This document shows, in pieces, positions 8,018 to 17,820 of a stretch of DNA of 64,000 bases. Location: NCBI GenBank assembly GCA_900074745.1, contig LT598469.1:1178001-1242000 (forward strand), in the 5' to 3' direction. A model generated the notes under the pieces. The model was not told where the DNA came from and did not search any database. It saw only the letters and a program-made list of their open reading frames with translations. This DNA is from Lachancea mirantina (Eukaryota; Ascomycota; Saccharomycetes; Saccharomycetales; Saccharomycetaceae). The translations under genes were made by a program, and so were the position numbers. Each line of letters begins with the position of its first letter. The stretch's first letter is position 1.

Positions 8018-9283
8018 TTATTTGTTTTTCATAAAGCGTTTACCACCGCCGTCTTTCCACCAGCGCATGAGACAGCTGTTGGGGGCAATGTCAACCTTAT
8101 CGGCTTGCGGTATGTCGCATATGCAGCGTTGAGCCAACCTCAAGGAACGTCCGTCGGGACACGAACTGAAAGGTGCGTGGAAATAGCCAAGTTCATCGAA
8201 GTGAATAATCTCGCTTGTGTCAAGCAATAATGCTACCGCCAGAGAATGCACTGGTGCATCACCCCATCTTTCGTAAAAAAACCCACCTTTAGAATCGAGC
8301 CATTCGAAATATTTGAGGTATGCCTCACTTCTAAAGAAATTTAAGTCCCCGATCTCAAAGTTGGACCAGAAATGGCATAAATTATATTCAGAATTGGATT
8401 CGACAATCGGCGTCGTTTTCCCTATGCGACCCGACGACGTGACAAATTTGAGACTATTTGTACTGGCGTTAACGAGATCAGGATGCTCCTCTATGAACTC
8501 TTCAACTGCGTCCCATAAGGTCGGTATAGTGTCTTCGTACTCATAGATCGTAATCACAAATCCATATTTCTTGTGACCTTCCCGCATAATTTTGAAGGGG
8601 TCGTAAGGAAAATCACAGAGATAGTCGACATCTGGCTCAACTCGGAAGTAGTAGTCGTATTTATCTAATATTGCTTGTCGCAAGAAAAACCCCGAATTAA
8701 ACCGACACATATTCCTGTAGGATTTCGACTCGCCATAAATCACATGCTTTTCCCGCATAAGTTGGAGACAGTTTTCGAATTCGGTTTCGTTGATCCACGA
8801 TGGCCGATTCCAATCCTCGCTGGGGATCAATCCGTATTGGGTTTTACCGCTGGCCATTGCTGTTGTGGCCTCGATGAACTCCCCACTAAAAGGAACATCA
8901 TTTAAAAAGGTCCAAGTATACTTGTAATTTCGATTGAACCTGTCTTCTAAAGATCGCATAGACTTGAGAGCACCCTCGATTTCCCAATTGCGGACCAACA
9001 TCAGCAAAGTCGCATTTTGGAGCTCGATGTCAGAACTATGACCACTTACATTTTTGCGAATGATCTGATCGAGATACGTGTTCGTCGACAGCTTCGGCGC
9101 ACCCAGAATCGCATCAAAGCGCCTGATATTTGAATAAGCTTTCAATGCATTCTGGGATCTCAAGAAGTAAGCTCCTTCGGTCTTATGATAGCGCCAGGAT
9201 GTGAATATAACCGAAATTGGTATGTAGAACAGGTACACTGTACTCAAAAACACGAAGGTGCCAAACAAAACTCGTATCTTCAT
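8018..9283 (-). CDS. YUR1: Golgi alpha-1,2-mannosyltransferase of the KTR family (YUR1/KTR2 ancestor)
   Basis: 421 residues (Yur1 is 428), a type II Golgi protein: short cytosolic tail MKIR, signal-anchor about 5-27, then a GT15 domain. Family motifs are YYFRVEPDVDYLC, containing the donor and metal-binding EPDVD, the block NLCHFWSNFEIGDLNFFRSE with the presumed catalytic Glu, and GGFFYERWGDAPVHS. It adds alpha-1,2-mannose to N- and O-linked glycans. Position next to RPB4 on one side and UTP30 on the other joins the YUR1 (YJL139C) and KTR2 (YKR061W) neighbourhoods, so this single gene stands for both duplicates. Confidence 0.93.
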   Translation of the reverse strand: MKIRVLFGTFVFLSTVYLFYIPISVIFTSWRYHKTEGAYFLRSQNALKAYSNIRRFDAILGAPKLSTNTYLDQIIRKNVSGHSSDIELQNATLLMLVRNWEIEGALKSMRSLEDRFNRNYKYTWTFLNDVPFSGEFIEATTAMASGKTQYGLIPSEDWNRPSWINETEFENCLQLMREKHVIYGESKSYRNMCRFNSGFFLRQAILDKYDYYFRVEPDVDYLCDFPYDPFKIMREGHKKYGFVITIYEYEDTIPTLWDAVEEFIEEHPDLVNASTNSLKFVTSSGRIGKTTPIVESNSEYNLCHFWSNFEIGDLNFFRSEAYLKYFEWLDSKGGFFYERWGDAPVHSLAVALLLDTSEIIHFDELGYFHAPFSSCPDGRSLRLAQRCICDIPQADKVDIAPNSCLMRWWKDGGGKRFMKNK

Positions 9284-9504
9284 ATGCGCCTGAACGCCAA
9301 TTGGTGTGAAATGGTCTAAGCGACAAATATATACAAGGCAATCCTGACGTGACGCTATTACTTCTGGCTGATCTACCGTTAGCGATGTTAACTAATTATA
9401 AAATGCGATTCAAACACGTGACTCTCATTAACATATTCGAATTATCTGCAACTGGGGCTCGAAGTATAATTCAGCAATCGAAAATGCTCCTGTCAATCTC
9501 ATGT

Positions 9505-10326
9505 CTAAAGCCGAATTTCGTCGTTCTCATCTAGAAGAGTAAGGTTTTTGGCCGGAGCTCTGTACAATGGCAAACTTACACTGTTGTTCGTTTTGACGAA
9601 AAGCGCTGCGATGCCGCTCCTGAGAATGCCTCCCCCCATTGAACGCTTGCTCTTATCACTCAAAAACTGCACGATGTCTTGAATATTTTGCGTCATTTCT
9701 TCCGATGTGTGAACGCCGATTTCACCGATCTTGATACTCATGCAGTTATCTTTGTTCGGCACGTAAAAAGCGTTCTTGCAGATGCTTTTCAGCTGCGCGC
9801 GCACAAATGCTGCATCACACGTCTCTAGAGACCGTGTGTGCTTATCCTTAACCTCCTTTGACATCTGTACCGCGAAGGGCAGCTTCTTGTTGCTGTGATA
9901 GAACGCACGGCCCAGTATACGGGGTAAGAGGTGCTGGACACGATGATCTGCCACAACCATGTCAAACTCTTTGAAAAGCTTGATGAGTCTCGCCCATCGA
10001 TACTTGCTTTTCAAATTTCTCACGGAAATCACCATTTTGAATAAGTCGGATGTTGATTCATTTTCGGCCAAAGCTGTCCTGAAAGGACCTGCAGGATCCT
10101 TCGTTATAAGCAAAATTCGAAGATCTCGCGGCTTGTACATTTTGCAGGAGCTCAAAGGTATAATTCTAGGAATAAAATCGTTTTTAATGCCAATTGATTT
10201 CTCTGTATTAATTACCACATGGATGGCTTTATCTGATGCGAGGTTTGGGTCCGTCTTACAACGTTGCACCAAGGAATCTAGGACACCGCTGCAAACGTTC
10301 TTCTCGAGAGTCACACGGGTCGACAT
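9505..10326 (-). CDS. UTP30: Utp30, ribosomal L1-fold protein of the small-subunit processome
   Basis: 273 residues, against about 274 for S. cerevisiae Utp30 (YKR060W). The L1p/L10e domain covers most of the chain: an alpha/beta N-terminal lobe (AIHVVINTE, IIPLSSCKMYKP), the inserted lobe with LFKEFDMVVADHRVQHLLPRILG (about 115-140), and GEIGVHTSEEMTQNIQDIV in the second half. There is no L1 bL1-stalk signature, so it is a processome paralogue, not a ribosomal protein. It acts in the nucleolus in early 18S maturation. A consensus PAC box lies 46 bp upstream. It occupies the YKR060W slot beside the KTR2 and TIF1 orthologues. Confidence 0.9.
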   Translation of the reverse strand: MSTRVTLEKNVCSGVLDSLVQRCKTDPNLASDKAIHVVINTEKSIGIKNDFIPRIIPLSSCKMYKPRDLRILLITKDPAGPFRTALAENESTSDLFKMVISVRNLKSKYRWARLIKLFKEFDMVVADHRVQHLLPRILGRAFYHSNKKLPFAVQMSKEVKDKHTRSLETCDAAFVRAQLKSICKNAFYVPNKDNCMSIKIGEIGVHTSEEMTQNIQDIVQFLSDKSKRSMGGGILRSGIAALFVKTNNSVSLPLYRAPAKNLTLLDENDEIRL

Positions 10327-10371
10327 CGTACCAGTGGTGGTTTGTCACAATTCCCAATTCACCGAAGCGAT

Positions 10372-10381
10372 GCGATGAGCT
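10372..10381. promoter_or_regulatory. PAC box upstream of UTP30
   Basis: GCGATGAGCT matches the polymerase A and C box used by ribosome-biogenesis genes (Dot6/Tod6 target). It lies 46-55 bp upstream of the UTP30 ATG. An exact RRPE partner is not seen. Confidence 0.65.
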
Positions 10382-10773
10382 TGAATAATGAGATGCCACT
10401 GACGTTTTTCAAAAGAGAAGAAAAAAAGTATTGACAGCACTTTGAACGAAGGGATTACAACTTTGGCAGCTAGAGCGATGAGGACCAGTTGGTTTCAAGA
10501 ATGCCATAAAGTTGACCACGCCAAAAGTTTCAAATATTTTGGTAACGACAAGCTTGCGAAACAATCTCACATTAATTTTGAAATTCACCCAGCACGATTG
10601 TTCCTCTTTCTACAGACTGTACAGGCACTACACTAAAATAAGACAAAAACCTTTCGTATGTTTAGTAAAAATATACACTGCTATTACAAAGTGATCAACT
10701 TCTTTGTCATGAAGCTTTCATATCAAGATACAATGGCAATGATTGCGATTGTAATCAAAAAAAGCTTTCAAGC

Positions 10774-11967
10774 TTAGTCGAACAATTCGCTGATGTTAGC
10801 TGGCAATTCTTCGATTTGAGTGGAGTAGAATCTCTCCAATTCTCTCATGGCACCAACGTCCTTGTTGGTGACGAAGTTGATGGCAATACCCTTACGACCG
10901 AAACGACCACCTCTACCAATTCTGTGAATGTAGTTTTCCTTGTTGGTTGGCAAGTCGTAGTTGATAACCAAAGAAACTTGTTGGACATCGATACCTCTGG
11001 CAAGCAAATCGGTGGAGATCAAGATTCTGGAAGAACCGGTTCTGAACTCCTTCATGATGGTGTCTCTTTGTTGTTGTGGTAAATCAGAGTAGATAGCAGA
11101 AACGGTGAAGTTGTCGGCAGTTAATCTCTGAGTCAACTCCTCGACCTTTCTTCTGGTGTTGCAGAAAATAACGGCTTGAGTGACAGAGATGGAGTCGTAC
11201 AAGTCACTTAGACAGTCATATTTGTAGTCTTCTTCCTCAACGTTGATGTAGAACTGCTTGATACCTTCTAGAGTCAGCTCGTCCTTCTTAACCAAAATTC
11301 TGATTGGGTTTCTCATGAACTTGGTGGTCACTTCCAAAACGTCACCTGGCATGGTGGCAGACAAAAGCACGACCTGAGTGGTTGGTGGCAACATGGTGAA
11401 AATCTTGTAGATCTGTTCCTTGAAACCGGAAGACAGCATCTCATCGGCTTCATCCAAGATAAACATCTTGATGTGGTCGGTTCTGAATCTTCTACGCTCG
11501 ATCATGTCGAAAACACGGCCTGGGGTACCGACAACGATCTGAGCACCTTCTCTCAACGCCTCGGCGTCCTCGACAAAAGATGTACCACCGATACAGGCGT
11601 GCACCTTGATGTCCATGTGGAAAGCCAAAGCCATGACGACTTTTTGGATTTGAAGAGCCAATTCTCTGGTTGGAGCCAACATCAAGGCTTGAGGAGCCTT
11701 AATTTTTTCGTCGATGCCCTGCAAAGCAGCAATCGAGAAAGTACCAGTCTTACCGGTACCAGATTGAGCCTGAGCCAAAACATCATGACCTTCGGTGATA
11801 GGCAAGATAGCACGTTGCTGAATGGCAGATGGGTCGACGAAACCGTAACCGTAGATACCTCTCAACAACTCTTCCTTAAGGTTCAAGTCATCGAACTTGT
11901 AGACGACCTTGTCGTAGTTGGTTTGAATCTGGGATTCTTCAATTTCCGTGATACCGTCAGAAGACAT
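10774..11967 (-). CDS. TIF1: Translation initiation factor eIF4A (DEAD-box RNA helicase)
   Basis: 397 residues (395 in S. cerevisiae Tif1/Tif2). DEAD-box motifs in order: Q-motif with [12 protein letters not shown] (43-54), AQSGTGKT (67-74), PTREL (99-103), DEAD (172-175), SAT (203-205), ARGID (323-327) and HRIGRGGR (348-355). It unwinds 5' UTR structure in the eIF4F complex. Codon use is strongly biased to the yeast optimal set (GGT, AAG, GAC, TTG, AAC), unlike its neighbours, as expected for a very abundant protein. S. cerevisiae keeps two copies, YJL138C and YKR059W; one is present here, flanked by glycogenin and UTP30. A TCACGTGA box lies about 160 bp upstream (12126-12133). Confidence 0.97.
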   Translation of the reverse strand: MSSDGITEIEESQIQTNYDKVVYKFDDLNLKEELLRGIYGYGFVDPSAIQQRAILPITEGHDVLAQAQSGTGKTGTFSIAALQGIDEKIKAPQALMLAPTRELALQIQKVVMALAFHMDIKVHACIGGTSFVEDAEALREGAQIVVGTPGRVFDMIERRRFRTDHIKMFILDEADEMLSSGFKEQIYKIFTMLPPTTQVVLLSATMPGDVLEVTTKFMRNPIRILVKKDELTLEGIKQFYINVEEEDYKYDCLSDLYDSISVTQAVIFCNTRRKVEELTQRLTADNFTVSAIYSDLPQQQRDTIMKEFRTGSSRILISTDLLARGIDVQQVSLVINYDLPTNKENYIHRIGRGGRFGRKGIAINFVTNKDVGAMRELERFYSTQIEELPANISELFD

Positions 11968-12257
11968 ATTGACCTCGTTCTATTTAATCAATCTACCGTG
12001 TTTGAGCTTAAGGATCAGTGTGCTCATCAGGAGAAAACTTTTTATTAAGAGCAGCGACGACACTCTAAATCGTAAAAATTTTCAGGCACAATATACGAAA
12101 GAAAACCGACAGATACCATCTCCAATCACGTGACTTGTGATTATTAAACGAGTAACAAATGAGTATTGAGTTGAAAAGCTAATATCAACATATGTCTAGC
12201 TACCAGACGTAAATCCAATCAGGTCAATCGTCTAAACTCAATTCAGAATGGCCTGAA

Positions 12258-13442
12258 TCAGCCTGGGAAAACACGCTCTACCTCATCTGGGTTATGCACT
12301 AATTCCCATTCGAATACGGGCTTGATTTCAGGAGTATTTGGCATCGAGGGCAAATCAGGCAATGCGATCTCTGTATTTTCACTCCAGGAATAATTTTCTT
12401 CGATAAGAAGCTCTGCGGCTTCCGGTTTCCCGTCAGGTGGAGGGGGCTCGATGGTTGCATCCCAAGTGGGCTCCCAATTCATTTCTGGCTTCGGGGCTTC
12501 CTCAATGGTCATTTCTGTCAAATCGGAACTCAGAGGGTCGTCCAGTTGCGAGCTCTGAGAATTAGTCACCGTCCTCTCCTTTTCGTGGTCGAGCGCTTTT
12601 GAAATAGCCTTTGCAGTGCCTGAGTCCCCCGGGTAAAATTCTGCCAAAAACGAATTGTAATTCTGCCACCACTGGTCTGCGTACCTGCCGCCGTTTCTGG
12701 AAATCCAGGGCTTTTTCTTTCCAATGAAATGAACCAAATTGATTTGGTCCCGGAAATACGCGAGTGCCGGGGCCCATTCATAGCCACTGTTTGGGATTGT
12801 AACGTTGTAAACAAACGGAAGCCTGTTCCAGGCCCGCCGCGACGAGGTCTCGCCCGCAAATCCACAAGCCGCGTTGAAATACTGGTTCAAAATACCCTGA
12901 TCTGCGCCGTCAAGCGATGTTTGACCGGCTAAAAGCTCGAGCAGCTGCTCGTAATCGTTTCTATTCGGCACGATAGCCAATACACCGGAATTGAACAAAT
13001 CAGGCCAACCGCAATCCGGTGCAGCGCCGATTTCAGACTCTTTTTGAGACTCTAGAGCGTCAAGGATATTCCAGAACTCCTTTCTTACCACTAGAACGTC
13101 ACTATCAAGGAAAATAATGCGCCGATATTGCACCAATTGCCAAAGTTCGATTTTGAGAAACGTCAGACTCAACTCGGGCCTCCCTAGTAGGGACAAATTG
13201 TTTGCATTTTGGCGCAAAAGTTGAACATCAATTTCAGTACTGTCAACGTATATGATTGTGTCAAAGAGTGCCTTTAATGTTTTCTCGTCTTGTTCGCTCA
13301 ATACATTGGCTCGAACAAGCCCTTTATCGACCAATATACATTTAGCACAATCGCGGGGCGCACCTCGAAGCTGATACCCGAGACTAAAAACGCCTGGTAG
13401 ATAGTCAATGGAATAAAGCAGCGTTGCTACGCAAATGCTCAT
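12258..13442 (-). CDS. GLG1: Glycogenin glucosyltransferase (GLG1/GLG2 ancestor)
   Basis: 394 residues, nearer Glg2 (380) than Glg1 (616). The GT8 domain fills the N-terminal two thirds: ATLLYSIDYLPG at the start, the Mn/UDP-binding DxD in RIIFLDSDVLV (Asp113-Asp115), and GADQGILNQYFN. The C-terminal third is acidic and Pro-rich with a tail containing FEWELV and ERVFPG; such tails recruit glycogen synthase and carry tyrosines that are self-glucosylated. It primes glycogen synthesis in the cytosol. It lies between eIF4A and RPS21, as do both duplicates (YJL137C, YKR058W). Confidence 0.93.
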   Translation of the reverse strand: MSICVATLLYSIDYLPGVFSLGYQLRGAPRDCAKCILVDKGLVRANVLSEQDEKTLKALFDTIIYVDSTEIDVQLLRQNANNLSLLGRPELSLTFLKIELWQLVQYRRIIFLDSDVLVVRKEFWNILDALESQKESEIGAAPDCGWPDLFNSGVLAIVPNRNDYEQLLELLAGQTSLDGADQGILNQYFNAACGFAGETSSRRAWNRLPFVYNVTIPNSGYEWAPALAYFRDQINLVHFIGKKKPWISRNGGRYADQWWQNYNSFLAEFYPGDSGTAKAISKALDHEKERTVTNSQSSQLDDPLSSDLTEMTIEEAPKPEMNWEPTWDATIEPPPPDGKPEAAELLIEENYSWSENTEIALPDLPSMPNTPEIKPVFEWELVHNPDEVERVFPG

Positions 13443-13652
13443 TTTCGTCTCAAGCGTTCTGAGTTTTCTGGGGAAGCACGATGCCCATGGTTCCTTGATG
13501 GCTTGTTGATATTCCTACAGTTCATCACAGCGCACGATTATCAAGGCGATGTCGATGTCGAAACGATGAAGCGTGTATTAGCTACATGGGCACACTATAT
13601 AACATAAAAAGTAGCCCTTATTAAAGCTACCTTTACATTGCTGACTGAAAGC

Positions 13653-14239
13653 TTAACGAGAGTAAGACCAGACGTTCTTCAACAAACCGTCATTCTGAGC
13701 CAAACGGTTCAAAGAGTCGTCAGCTTCACCTCTGGCTCTAACGTAACCAGACAAAGCGTAAGTGATGAATTCACCTGGGATAGCACGGCCCTCTTCATCG
13801 ACCTTGGCGATGTTGATCTGAACCGAGGCGTGGTCCTTGGACTTGATAATTCTGTTAGTGGCAGAGCACTTTCTTGGAACGTAAAGTTCGACCTGAAATC
13901 ATCTGTTAGTAATTCTTTCTCAAGAAAGTGTTCTGGGGCTGGATTGCGATGTGGGACTTCTTCTCCTAAATGTTGAAACACTCGGGTTTCCACTAATTCA
14001 TGTTTCACAAAATCTGGATAAGAAACGATATTGTTTGGCCTGGTTTTCGACTTTTATCATATCCTGTTAACCCTTTTTGACGGCTTCAATCCACAACACC
14101 TAAGGAAGTCAATAACGGTTGTTTCAACCTTCATAAACAAACCACATCAATGCCATAGCAATCGCCCTTACGGCGCAAGTTGTCCTGCCCCCCGTTCGCT
14201 TCAACAAGAACATACTAGTTGTCCCTTATCGTTTTCCAT
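13653..14239 (-). CDS. RPS21: 40S ribosomal protein eS21 (RPS21), two exons
   Basis: Exon 1 is 14216-14239 (MENDKGQL) and exon 2 is 13653-13892 ([10 protein letters not shown] ... NVWSYSR, TAA). The splice joins 8 and 79 codons into 87 residues, the size of S. cerevisiae Rps21. The 323-nt intron (13893-14215) has a perfect GTATGT donor, a perfect TACTAAC branch site and a TTTCAG acceptor, at the same junction after codon 8 that I recall for RPS21A/B. The protein sits on the small-subunit back near uS2 and is needed for 18S 3'-end maturation. Two Rap1-type sites lie about 200-250 bp upstream of the ATG. The gene is missed by single-frame reading because exon 1 is only 24 nt. Confidence 0.96.
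13893..14215 (-). other. Spliceosomal intron of RPS21
   Basis: Donor GTATGT at 14215-14210, branch TACTAAC at 13911-13905, acceptor CAG ending at 13893. The branch adenosine is only about 13 nt from the acceptor AG. Another AG directly follows the branch site (TACTAACAG) and must be skipped. No snoRNA motif seen inside. Confidence 0.95.
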
Positions 14240-14435
14240 CCTGGCTTATGCTGGTCCTGATCTGTGGGTTCCCTCTCACTAGCAAGATGTGCTTCTTTTG
14301 GCAAATCGCATAATGTCAATTGTCGAAAGAGTTGGTCTCTGCCATTCAGGCAGTTTAGAGATCATTTGAAACGGGTTTGCGACGATGCATTGTAGATTAG
14401 GATCTTGAAACTGTTTTTGAAAAAATAGTTGAAAA

Positions 14436-14485
14436 AATGTACGGATGTAAGATAAATATAATTCAAATGGAGAATGTATGGGTGC
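14436..14485 (-). promoter_or_regulatory. Tandem Rap1 sites of the RPS21 promoter
   Basis: On the minus strand ACATCCGTACATT (14448-14436) and GCACCCATACATT (14485-14473) both fit the Rap1 consensus. They are in the same orientation, with 24 bp between the facing ends of the two sites, about 200-250 bp before the RPS21 ATG. This is the classic ribosomal-protein promoter arrangement that recruits Fhl1/Ifh1. Confidence 0.85.
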
Positions 14486-14708
14486 GACAGTCGCTATTTA
14501 CACGATTGTTTTAGGGTTCGATAGGGTTTAACACAGCATTAAATGGACAGGTATAAAACGGAGGTCTAATTTTTTGCTAAACAAAAGATGTCAGCAGTGG
14601 CCTTCTGATTTGAGTCTAGAAATTGACGAGTCGGTAATTTTAAAACAACGGATTCTCATAAATAATTCACATGCGATTTATAAATAGTTTGGAAAGGTCC
14701 AAACCTTC

Positions 14709-16511
14709 TCAGTACCTTGACAAAACACACACGCCCTCAACGTGGTGCGTTTGTGGGAAAAAGTCGAATCCGCGGAGACTTTCAATCTTGTAATCTTTGC
14801 CGCGAGTCGTGTTCTTCAGGAAAAACGCCACATCGCGAGCCTGAGAGTGTACGTTGCAAGAAACATAGACAATGCGAGCAGGATAGTAATCTGCCAATTG
14901 CTTCAAAAATACTTCATCACAGCCCTTTCTGGGAGGATCTAAAATAACAGAGGTTCTGTCTGAGGGAGTATCAATCGAGGCGAAAATCTTCTCTGCCTTG
15001 CCAACCACGAAAGTACAGTTTTTCACGCCGTTTGCAAGAGCATTTTTCTCTGCGAAGCGGACGCTGTCAGCAGAGACCTCAACGCCAATAACCTTGTCCA
15101 CACCCTTAGATGCAGTTATGCTGAAGAGACCGGATCCACAATAAGCATCAACTAGGTAGTGCGGTTCGGTTGTGGCTGAGGTGGGGATTTGTAAATTGTC
15201 CCGGACATAGCTCGTGACGAGCGGAAGAATGCTATTATTGTTTTGGAAGAATTCTCCCGCGGAGAAGTTGAAAGTGTAGCCGTCAATGTTTTCGGTGACA
15301 ACTTGCCTGGAGTCTGTAACACATGTCTTGAGTAATTTCGTGCCTGCCGCGCCGTCAGAAACCTGGTACGACACGGCCCCGTTTTCTGGATTCAGAGATC
15401 CCTTGTCCAGCTGAGATTCGACACTTTCGTTTTCGTCCAAAATTTTGGTATGCTCTCTCAATAGGATTGTAGCTCCTCTCTTGAAATCTTTATACGTTTT
15501 GTCGAATTCAGCCCTCTCATTTTTCATGCCCTGATTAATGATAGAAGTTCCAATAACACATTCTTCGACGTCAAGTATACTAGCATCGCCGCCGGCATTC
15601 GTGTTTCTCCACGTTGGTCTCCCCTTTTGACCGAAACCCAAAGGAGGTCTTTTGTTCAATTTATCCAACTTTCTGGGTATATCGAAATGCGGTGTCAGTT
15701 TAGTTCTGTATCCATAAGTCAAGGGCGACCCCACTGTGTTCCCTACTACAGGAATCAAGCCCTCTTGCATCAAATTAGGAGCGAAATACTTGTACGCGTT
15801 TTCGACCGTAGCTCTTTTAATTTGCAACTGTTCTTCGTAAGAAAAAGGTTGGAATTGACATCCTGAACATTTCCCAAAATACTGACATCTGATCAATTCG
15901 TTGTTTCTGGATTTCGATGGTTCCTTAATCTCGAGCAAATCACACTCAACATAGTGAGGATGGGTTTTGAACACTTTAATGTCAACAACGTCTCCCGGAA
16001 ACGCAAAAGGTATTAAAGCCACCTGGTTTTTGTCAGTCTCGACAGGATTTTGAATAAACGCAAGTGCGTCACCGCTTGCTGTGAGTTTGATAACCTTCAC
16101 GTCAGGCACAAGCCGATGATACAGGCTAGCAATAGGCCCAGTTTGACTGTGTGTATCATTCAGAATCGCAGTTACATCGTTGGTTACTTGTTCACGAGTT
16201 TTATCGAATTCCAATAATAGTTCATCAATCTCACCCTGCAAAACACCTAAGGGAGCGGTAGGATCAACTTTTTTAGCCTTGTATTTCTTCAGCTTTGTCT
16301 TTTTCGCAATTTTGATAGGTTTTCTCTGGGGCTCTTCATCAACGCCGCCGCGCTTCGAATCGGATCGCTGTTCGACACTCATCGCTTCACTTACGAATCG
16401 AAAAGATGTCGGAATGGGCTTCAATCTGCAAAAAAATCTCGGTCTACAAGCTGCTTTAAAGGGAGGGATCTTCAATGCAATTGTGTGGAGTACTTTAAAG
16501 CTTATAAGCAT
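14709..16511 (-). CDS. TRM2: tRNA (uracil-54-C5)-methyltransferase Trm2
   Basis: 600 residues (639 in S. cerevisiae, YKR056W). A TRAM-like beta domain (about 135-200) is followed by a Cys-rich segment CQYFGKCSGCQF and the SAM methyltransferase domain (about 410-600) with VDAYCGSGLFSI, ILDPPRKGC (Asp525 onward) and the nucleophile loop YVSCN (Cys552), ending HHVEGVCVLSRY. It makes m5U54 in tRNA. Two starts are possible: the first ATG (16511) gives a basic, acid-free 43-residue leader typical of mitochondrial targeting (MLISFKVLHTIALKIPPF), and a second ATG at 16382 (MSVEQRSDSK) would give a cytosolic or nuclear form. Confidence 0.93.
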   Translation of the reverse strand: MLISFKVLHTIALKIPPFKAACRPRFFCRLKPIPTSFRFVSEAMSVEQRSDSKRGGVDEEPQRKPIKIAKKTKLKKYKAKKVDPTAPLGVLQGEIDELLLEFDKTREQVTNDVTAILNDTHSQTGPIASLYHRLVPDVKVIKLTASGDALAFIQNPVETDKNQVALIPFAFPGDVVDIKVFKTHPHYVECDLLEIKEPSKSRNNELIRCQYFGKCSGCQFQPFSYEEQLQIKRATVENAYKYFAPNLMQEGLIPVVGNTVGSPLTYGYRTKLTPHFDIPRKLDKLNKRPPLGFGQKGRPTWRNTNAGGDASILDVEECVIGTSIINQGMKNERAEFDKTYKDFKRGATILLREHTKILDENESVESQLDKGSLNPENGAVSYQVSDGAAGTKLLKTCVTDSRQVVTENIDGYTFNFSAGEFFQNNNSILPLVTSYVRDNLQIPTSATTEPHYLVDAYCGSGLFSITASKGVDKVIGVEVSADSVRFAEKNALANGVKNCTFVVGKAEKIFASIDTPSDRTSVILDPPRKGCDEVFLKQLADYYPARIVYVSCNVHSQARDVAFFLKNTTRGKDYKIESLRGFDFFPQTHHVEGVCVLSRY

Positions 16512-16950
16512 CCATGCAGCGATGATGTCTCTACACTTTTGACTCGCGATGACCTTGTCAATTGTAAAATTTTCTTTTTAAGAACTAACACAGGAGGCTC
16601 ACGACAAAATCAACACAAGATGACATATAAAGCCATAAGAAAATTAAGATTCCAATTAATCTCAATATGCTAGAACCAGGATCGTAGAGGCCTCTGAGGA
16701 GAGCAATGCTGTCCCAATAAATTTCAATATTTGCAAAAATTAAACCAATTTAACATAGTTACGAGCTATTAAACCTCTGAATTTGAATTTTTTGTGCCAA
16801 ATAGATTCGGTGAACAATTGCCGTGAATACCCCCTTGTTGTAACTTTCTTACGGCAGCCAACCTTACTGATGCCATTTTCAAGCGCACAACTATCCTCCC
16901 AGTCAACAACACCCTTGGGTGAGTCGACAAAAATTAATTTTGAGAAATTA
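16512..16950. other. TRM2 promoter and RHO4 3' flank
   Basis: 439 bp, AT-rich, no gene and no clear factor site seen. Confidence 0.35.
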
Positions 16951-17820
16951 CTATAATACAGTGCAGAAATGCCGCCTCCTGCGAACTTGGGAGCTCTTCA
17001 CTCGTTGAGCATTCACAGACCCGGAAGACTTTTTGGACTTAAAGATTTTCTTGGTTATCGAATTATAATTATCGTCCTTCATAGCATCCGCTAATAGTGT
17101 GTTCAGGGCAAGCCCGAACAATTCGTCAATATTGTGCCTCAGTTTAGCAGAACACTGGAAGTGCGCTGAGGCGCCGAGCTTTTTGGCGACCAGCTCCGCT
17201 TCTTTGGGGTCTACCAGGTCTCTGAGGTTGTCAGACGCATATAAATCACTCTTAAGCCCCACAAGAAAAATCGGCACTCCAGGACAAAAATGTTTAACTT
17301 CTGGAACCCAGAGCTCTTCGACGTTGAAAAGAGACGTTTTATTATCCACCGAATAGCATACCAGGAGAAGATCGACGTCCGTGTACGAGAGAGGCCTTAG
17401 TCTGTTGTACTCTTCCTGACCGGCAGTATCCCACAACGCAAGCTCTATGACTTTGTTTTTAGGGCCCTGAACTTTTGTGACGTAGTTTTCGAATATGGTT
17501 GGCACATACTCCTGGGGAAAAGTTCCCTGGGTGTATGATATGAGTAGACAAGTTTTGCCTACGGCCCCATCTCCCACGACGACTATCTTTACATGGTAAT
17601 CTGCCATGCGGTTTGCCTTTTTCACTTTGCTATAACTCGGCACTTCGGACAACGTTCTTTCAAAGGCGGTCGGCAGCCTTTGTGCGGGCCACTTGCAGAT
17701 TTCATCCGATATTGTCTTGTAGGACGCTGACAAGTCCGAACCATCAGAGCTTTTACCTAACAAAGAGAAGGAACTATTCTTGTTTGGCGACGCCGACAAC
17801 GGCTTTTTCTCCAGGTCCAT
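16951..17820 (-). CDS. RHO4: Rho4 GTPase
   Basis: 289 residues (291 in S. cerevisiae, YKR055W). A Ser-rich N-terminal extension of about 75 residues, typical of Rho4, precedes the G domain: P-loop GDGAVGKT (83-90), switch I YVPTIFENY with Thr108, switch II DTAGQE (131-136), GLKSDL base-recognition loop (Lys rather than the usual Asn-Lys pair order, as in Rho4 kin) and CSAK. A polybasic tail (RRRR) precedes the CAAX box CTVL; the final Leu predicts geranylgeranylation. It acts with formins in septum formation and polarity. The neighbour expected in S. cerevisiae, DYN1, is absent on its far side. Confidence 0.95.
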   Translation of the reverse strand: MDLEKKPLSASPNKNSSFSLLGKSSDGSDLSASYKTISDEICKWPAQRLPTAFERTLSEVPSYSKVKKANRMADYHVKIVVVGDGAVGKTCLLISYTQGTFPQEYVPTIFENYVTKVQGPKNKVIELALWDTAGQEEYNRLRPLSYTDVDLLLVCYSVDNKTSLFNVEELWVPEVKHFCPGVPIFLVGLKSDLYASDNLRDLVDPKEAELVAKKLGASAHFQCSAKLRHNIDELFGLALNTLLADAMKDDNYNSITKKIFKSKKSSGSVNAQRVKSSQVRRRRHFCTVL

